Of a stretch of DNA of 9,532 bases, positions 7,176 through 9,532 are shown piece after piece. How positions within the stretch are numbered: position 1 is the first letter of the stretch; each line of letters opens with the position of its first letter. The stretch is taken from positions 1-9,532 of the forward strand of contig CAYTVB010000065.1 of the NCBI GenBank assembly GCA_964441735.1, in the 5' to 3' direction. The stretch comes from JASMTM01 sp964441735 (GTDB taxonomy: Bacteria > Thermotogota > Thermotogae > Petrotogales > Kosmotogaceae). The notes beneath the pieces were generated by a model. The model searched no databases. It was not told the DNA's origin and was given only the letters and a program-made list of their open reading frames with translations. Position numbers and translations under genes: made by a program.

Positions 7176-7199
7176 GCCGGGGCAAAACCCGGCTTTTTT
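7175..7199 (+). terminator. Intrinsic terminator of the MarR-to-kinase operon
   Basis: The stem AGCCGGG (7175-7181) pairs perfectly with CCCGGCT (7188-7194) around a six-base loop GCAAAA, followed by five T. The stem begins at the last base of the kinase TGA stop, and the T-run overlaps the prfA TAA stop on the other strand. Read leftward, no T-run follows the hairpin, so it should terminate mainly rightward transcription. Confidence 0.92.
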
Positions 7200-8280
7200 A
7201 ACTATTGACCTCTTCAAGCAATTTCTGAAGTTTAAGCTTTAATTCTTCCTCGGTAAGGCTTTCCACGATTTCATCAAGTTCTCCATTCAAAACATCTTCC
7301 AGACGATGTGTGGTGAAGTTAATTCTGTGGTCTGTTATTCTGTTCTGCGGAAAGTTATAGGTTCTGATTTTTTCACTTCGATCTCCTGTGCCTATTTGAG
7401 TCTTTCTTCTATTTGAAAGCTTTTCATCCTGTTCTCTAACCTTTTTATCGTATAATTTCGCTCTCAGGAAGTCCATTGCTTTCTGTTTGTTTTGATGCTG
7501 TGATCGCTCGCTCTGGACAGCTACAGTCATCCCGGTAGGAAGATGTACTATCCTGACCGCTGAATCAGTTTTATTAACGTGTTGTCCGCCCGCTCCAGAA
7601 GCTCTATAAGTGTCTATTCTTAAGTCAGAGGGATTAATCTCAACATCAACTTCAGTCGCTTCAGGAAGAACAACAACCGTTGCAGTTGAAGTGTGTATTC
7701 TGCCTCCCGATTCAGTTTCTGGAACCCTTTGAACTCTGTGTACACCACTTTCATATTTCATGATTGTATAAGCTTCTTTCCCTTTTATGTGAAAGACTAC
7801 TTCTTTGAAGCCGCCAAGATCGGTTTCGTTGGAATTGATCAATTCAACCTTCCATCCCCGGTTTTCTGCGAAACGCGTGTACATTTTGTACAGATCACCG
7901 GCGAACAGTGCTGCTTCTTCTCCTCCTGCTCCTGCACGAATTTCAACTATAGTATTTCGATCGCTGTTTCTATCTGGTACGAGAAGAAGCTTTAGATCAA
8001 TCTCAAGCTTTTTGTGCTCCTTTTCAAGGTTTTCAATTGTTTGCTTTATTTCCTGAACTTCATCTTCTGAAGCTCCAGCCAGCAATTCATTCCAGCTTTC
8101 AATTTCTTCTTCTTTGCTTTTCAATTCATTGTAAATCTGAGAAATTGTCTTGAGCCTGGAGTGTTCTTTACTTAACTCTTTTAATCTATCGCTGTCAGAT
8201 ATCACAGAAGGATCTGATAGTTCTGTCTCTACCTCCTTTAGTTTTTCAGTGAAACTTTTTACAATCTTATCTAGATCCAT
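7198..8280 (-). CDS. prfA: Peptide chain release factor 1
   Basis: The 360-residue product reads UAA and UAG in the ribosomal A site and triggers peptide release. It is RF1 rather than RF2 because the stop-recognition tripeptide is PxT: VPET at 187-190 in the numbering with one extra N-terminal residue, whereas RF2 has SPF. The GGQ hydrolysis motif is in SGAGGQHVNKTD (229-240, same numbering), and AGAGGEEAALFAGDLY lies at 117-132. An N-terminal coiled coil (about 1-100) forms domain 1. The ATG at 8280-8278 overlaps the pilT stop as TGATG and has AGGAGG eight bases upstream. A TTG one codon earlier is possible but less likely. The gene converges on the kinase gene, and their ends share the terminator sequence. 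Confidence 0.97.
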   Translation of the reverse strand: MDLDKIVKSFTEKLKEVETELSDPSVISDSDRLKELSKEHSRLKTISQIYNELKSKEEEIESWNELLAGASEDEVQEIKQTIENLEKEHKKLEIDLKLLLVPDRNSDRNTIVEIRAGAGGEEAALFAGDLYKMYTRFAENRGWKVELINSNETDLGGFKEVVFHIKGKEAYTIMKYESGVHRVQRVPETESGGRIHTSTATVVVLPEATEVDVEINPSDLRIDTYRASGAGGQHVNKTDSAVRIVHLPTGMTVAVQSERSQHQNKQKAMDFLRAKLYDKKVREQDEKLSNRRKTQIGTGDRSEKIRTYNFPQNRITDHRINFTTHRLEDVLNGELDEIVESLTEEELKLKLQKLLEEVNS

Positions 8281-9332
8281 CAAATTAACCTCCTGGAAAT
8301 GCTCTGGGGATCTCTGGCAAAAGCTTTTACCTGTTCTCTACTGACAATACCGTTTCTATATACTTTCAATAAAGCGTCATCAAAGGTTACCATGCCCAAT
8401 TTTCCGCCGGCCTGCATCATGGAATCAATTTGGTGGAATTTCTGCTCTCTGATAAGATTTCTAATGGCCTGATTAACCACCATGATTTCTATGACAGGTA
8501 TTCTACCCTTTCCATCGTTCCTTTTAAGTAGTCTTTGATAAATGACTGCTATCAATGTATTTGCTAGCTGCATGGAAATTTGATTTTGTTGATGGGGAGG
8601 GAAAACCCCTACAACACGTTCAGGCGTTGTCGCAGCGGAATTAGTGTGGATTGTCGAAAAAACCAGATGTCCTGTTTCAGCAGCGGTCATCGCCAGTTCC
8701 ATCGTTTCTGAGTCTCTCATTTCGCCAACAAGAATAACATCGGGATCCTCTCTCATAGCATACTTCAAACCATTGTAAAAAGAAATAGTGTCTCCACCCA
8801 ATTCACGTTGATGAACCAGAGCCTTTTTTCCTTTAAATACATATTCTACAGGATCTTCTATAGTCATCATATGAACCTGTCTTCTTACATTTATGTATTC
8901 AAGCATGGCAGCAAGGGTTGTTGACTTACCGCTCCCCGTAGGCCCTGCAACGAGAACCAACCCTTTATCAGGCTCACAGAATTCCTTAAACAGCTTGGGT
9001 AAACCAAGATCGTCTATTGTTCTGATTTCTCTTGGTATTATACGCAAAGCGATTACTGGAGACTTATCACAAAAATATAAATTACCTCTAATTCTTGATT
9101 CACCGAAGCCAAAGGAAAAGTCAATTTCTTTATCATCAACATTCTTGAGTTGTCTTTTTGACATTGATTGCAGTTCGTCAATGACTTTGTCCATAGCCTG
9201 CTTTTCAACAACAAAATCTTCATCCTGAATCAGCTCACCATCCACGCGATACATTATATTTTCATCGACTGTCAAATGAATATCACTGGCATCCATTTCT
9301 TCGCCCTTTGAAACGATTTTTTCTATATACAT
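8280..9332 (-). CDS. pilT: PilT-type retraction ATPase (type IV pilus)
   Basis: The 350-residue product is the hexameric cytoplasmic ATPase that powers type IV pilus retraction. An N-terminal PAS-like domain (about 1-105) opens with ASDIHLTVDE (15-24), typical of PilT. The RecA-like domain has Walker A GPTGSGKST (130-138), Asp box TIEDPVEYVF (157-166), Walker B DVILVGEMRD (198-207, E204) and His box HLVFSTIHTNSA (222-233). AIRNLIREQKFHQI (289-302) near the C-terminus marks PilT rather than PilB, and no zinc-binding cysteines are seen. GGAGGTGA sits four bases before the ATG. No other pilus genes are in the window. It is coupled to prfA by TGATG, and I recall the same pair in T. maritima (TM1362/TM1363). 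Confidence 0.95.
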   Translation of the reverse strand: MYIEKIVSKGEEMDASDIHLTVDENIMYRVDGELIQDEDFVVEKQAMDKVIDELQSMSKRQLKNVDDKEIDFSFGFGESRIRGNLYFCDKSPVIALRIIPREIRTIDDLGLPKLFKEFCEPDKGLVLVAGPTGSGKSTTLAAMLEYINVRRQVHMMTIEDPVEYVFKGKKALVHQRELGGDTISFYNGLKYAMREDPDVILVGEMRDSETMELAMTAAETGHLVFSTIHTNSAATTPERVVGVFPPHQQNQISMQLANTLIAVIYQRLLKRNDGKGRIPVIEIMVVNQAIRNLIREQKFHQIDSMMQAGGKLGMVTFDDALLKVYRNGIVSREQVKAFARDPQSISRRLI

Positions 9333-9350
9333 TTATTCACCTCCGGTAGT

Positions 9351-9382
9351 GATAATTTTATCATAATAATGATAATTCTATC
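9351..9382. promoter_or_regulatory. 32-bp imperfect dyad between pilT and the GH13 gene
   Basis: The inner arms TTATCAT (9358-9364) and ATGATAA (9369-9375) are perfectly complementary around AATA, and the outer ends GATA (9351-9354) and TATC (9379-9382) pair too. It covers the -35 zone of the rightward promoter and the putative -10 of the leftward one, so a bound protein could affect both genes. Calling it an operator is inference, and the AT-rich context raises the chance level. Confidence 0.4.
9355..9363 (-). promoter_or_regulatory. Possible extended -10 promoter for pilT-prfA
   Basis: The minus strand reads TGATAAAAT, a near-consensus extended -10. Transcription would start near 9348, leaving a short leader that still holds the GGAGGTGA SD. 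No -35 match is visible. The match lies within the dyad. Confidence 0.35.
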
Positions 9383-9383
9383 T

Positions 9384-9392
9384 TGCTATAAT
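9384..9392 (+). promoter_or_regulatory. Extended -10 promoter for the GH13 gene
   Basis: TGCTATAAT is a perfect TATAAT (9387-9392) with the TGn extension. A -35 match is lacking, and the dyad occupies that place. The start of transcription would be near 9399, giving a leader of about 29 bases that includes the SD AAGGGAGG (9411-9418). Confidence 0.6.
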
Positions 9393-9427
9393 TGATCTAC
9401 ATAAACCTACAAGGGAGGTAAAACACT

Positions 9428-9532
9428 ATTCTCATATATCAAGTATGTTTACGATCTTTTGCTGATGGCAACGGTGATGGGATAGGCGATTTGCAGGGCG
9501 CAATAAAGAAACTTGATTATCTGAAGGGCCTC
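9428..9532 (+). CDS. GH13 alpha-amylase-family glycosidase, 5' part, apparent ATT start
   Basis: Thirty-five codons are visible before the right edge. They read (start)LIYQVCLRSFADGNG, then DGIGDLQGAIKKLDYLKGL. This is the first strand and helix of the GH13 catalytic barrel, where relatives read roughly IYE-[IV]-x-x-RSF-x-D-x-NGDGIGDL. It probably acts on alpha-glucans or maltooligosaccharides; no signal peptide is seen, so it is likely cytoplasmic. The frame has a TAA at 9419-9421 and no ATG, GTG or TTG until a TTG at 9491 inside the conserved motif. The codon best placed for the SD AAGGGAGG (9411-9418) is ATT at 9428, nine bases downstream. Either ATT starts the protein or a base differs from a true ATG. 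The gene diverges from pilT. Confidence 0.8.
   Translation, partial: MLIYQVCLRSFADGNGDGIGDLQGAIKKLDYLKGL

Noticed and set aside
8893..9228. 111-residue frame opposite pilT
   Set aside because: It is antisense to the Walker A and N-terminal domains of an intact PilT. Its Ser/Pro-rich content is typical of a shadow frame.
1..9532. CRISPR array, tRNA, insertion sequence or phage genes
   Set aside because: No regularly spaced repeats, cloverleaf-like sequence, transposase or phage proteins were seen on either strand.

Overview
The window is a compact stretch of a bacterial chromosome, nearly all coding, with short intergenic gaps and strong Shine-Dalgarno (SD) sequences. The protein sequences and gene neighbours suggest a member of the Thermotogota. 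From memory, the mazG/rnhB, serS/rsmE and pilT/prfA pairs resemble Thermotoga maritima gene order, and the DUF59 start closely resembles T. maritima TM0487. The moderate base composition would fit a Kosmotoga-like genus, but the genus is inferred and untested. I see no prophage, CRISPR array, insertion sequence, tRNA or rRNA.

Region 1 (1-2568, minus strand) reads from right to left as rnhB (RNase HII), mazG (NTP pyrophosphohydrolase), a SurA-like exported foldase and the start of a DUF59/MIP18-type Fe-S assembly protein that runs off the left edge. Junctions are 16 bp or less, or ATGA overlaps, so this looks like one operon of genome, nucleotide-pool and protein upkeep.

Region 2 (2569-2779) is a divergent, AT-rich promoter region. 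It has a 27-bp near-perfect palindrome and an extended -10 promoter facing right.

Region 3 (2780-7199, plus strand) is a six-gene operon: a MarR-family regulator, an exported OstA/LptA-like protein, serS, rsmE, an unrecognised 119-residue protein and a PfkB-family sugar kinase. It ends in a clear intrinsic terminator whose stem starts at the last base of the kinase stop codon.

Region 4 (7198-9332, minus strand) is pilT followed by prfA (RF1), joined by a TGATG overlap. It converges on region 3.

Region 5 (9333-9532) is a second divergent promoter region with a 32-bp imperfect dyad. It is followed by the first 35 codons of a GH13 alpha-amylase-family enzyme on the plus strand. This reading frame has no ATG, GTG or TTG in a usable place, and the best start is ATT at 9428, right behind a strong SD.

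Most genes are ordinary housekeeping genes. I do not see a complete undescribed system. The points most worth checking are the ATT start of the GH13 gene, the palindrome in front of the MarR-led operon, the unknown 119-residue protein, and the two promoter regions with built-in dyads.
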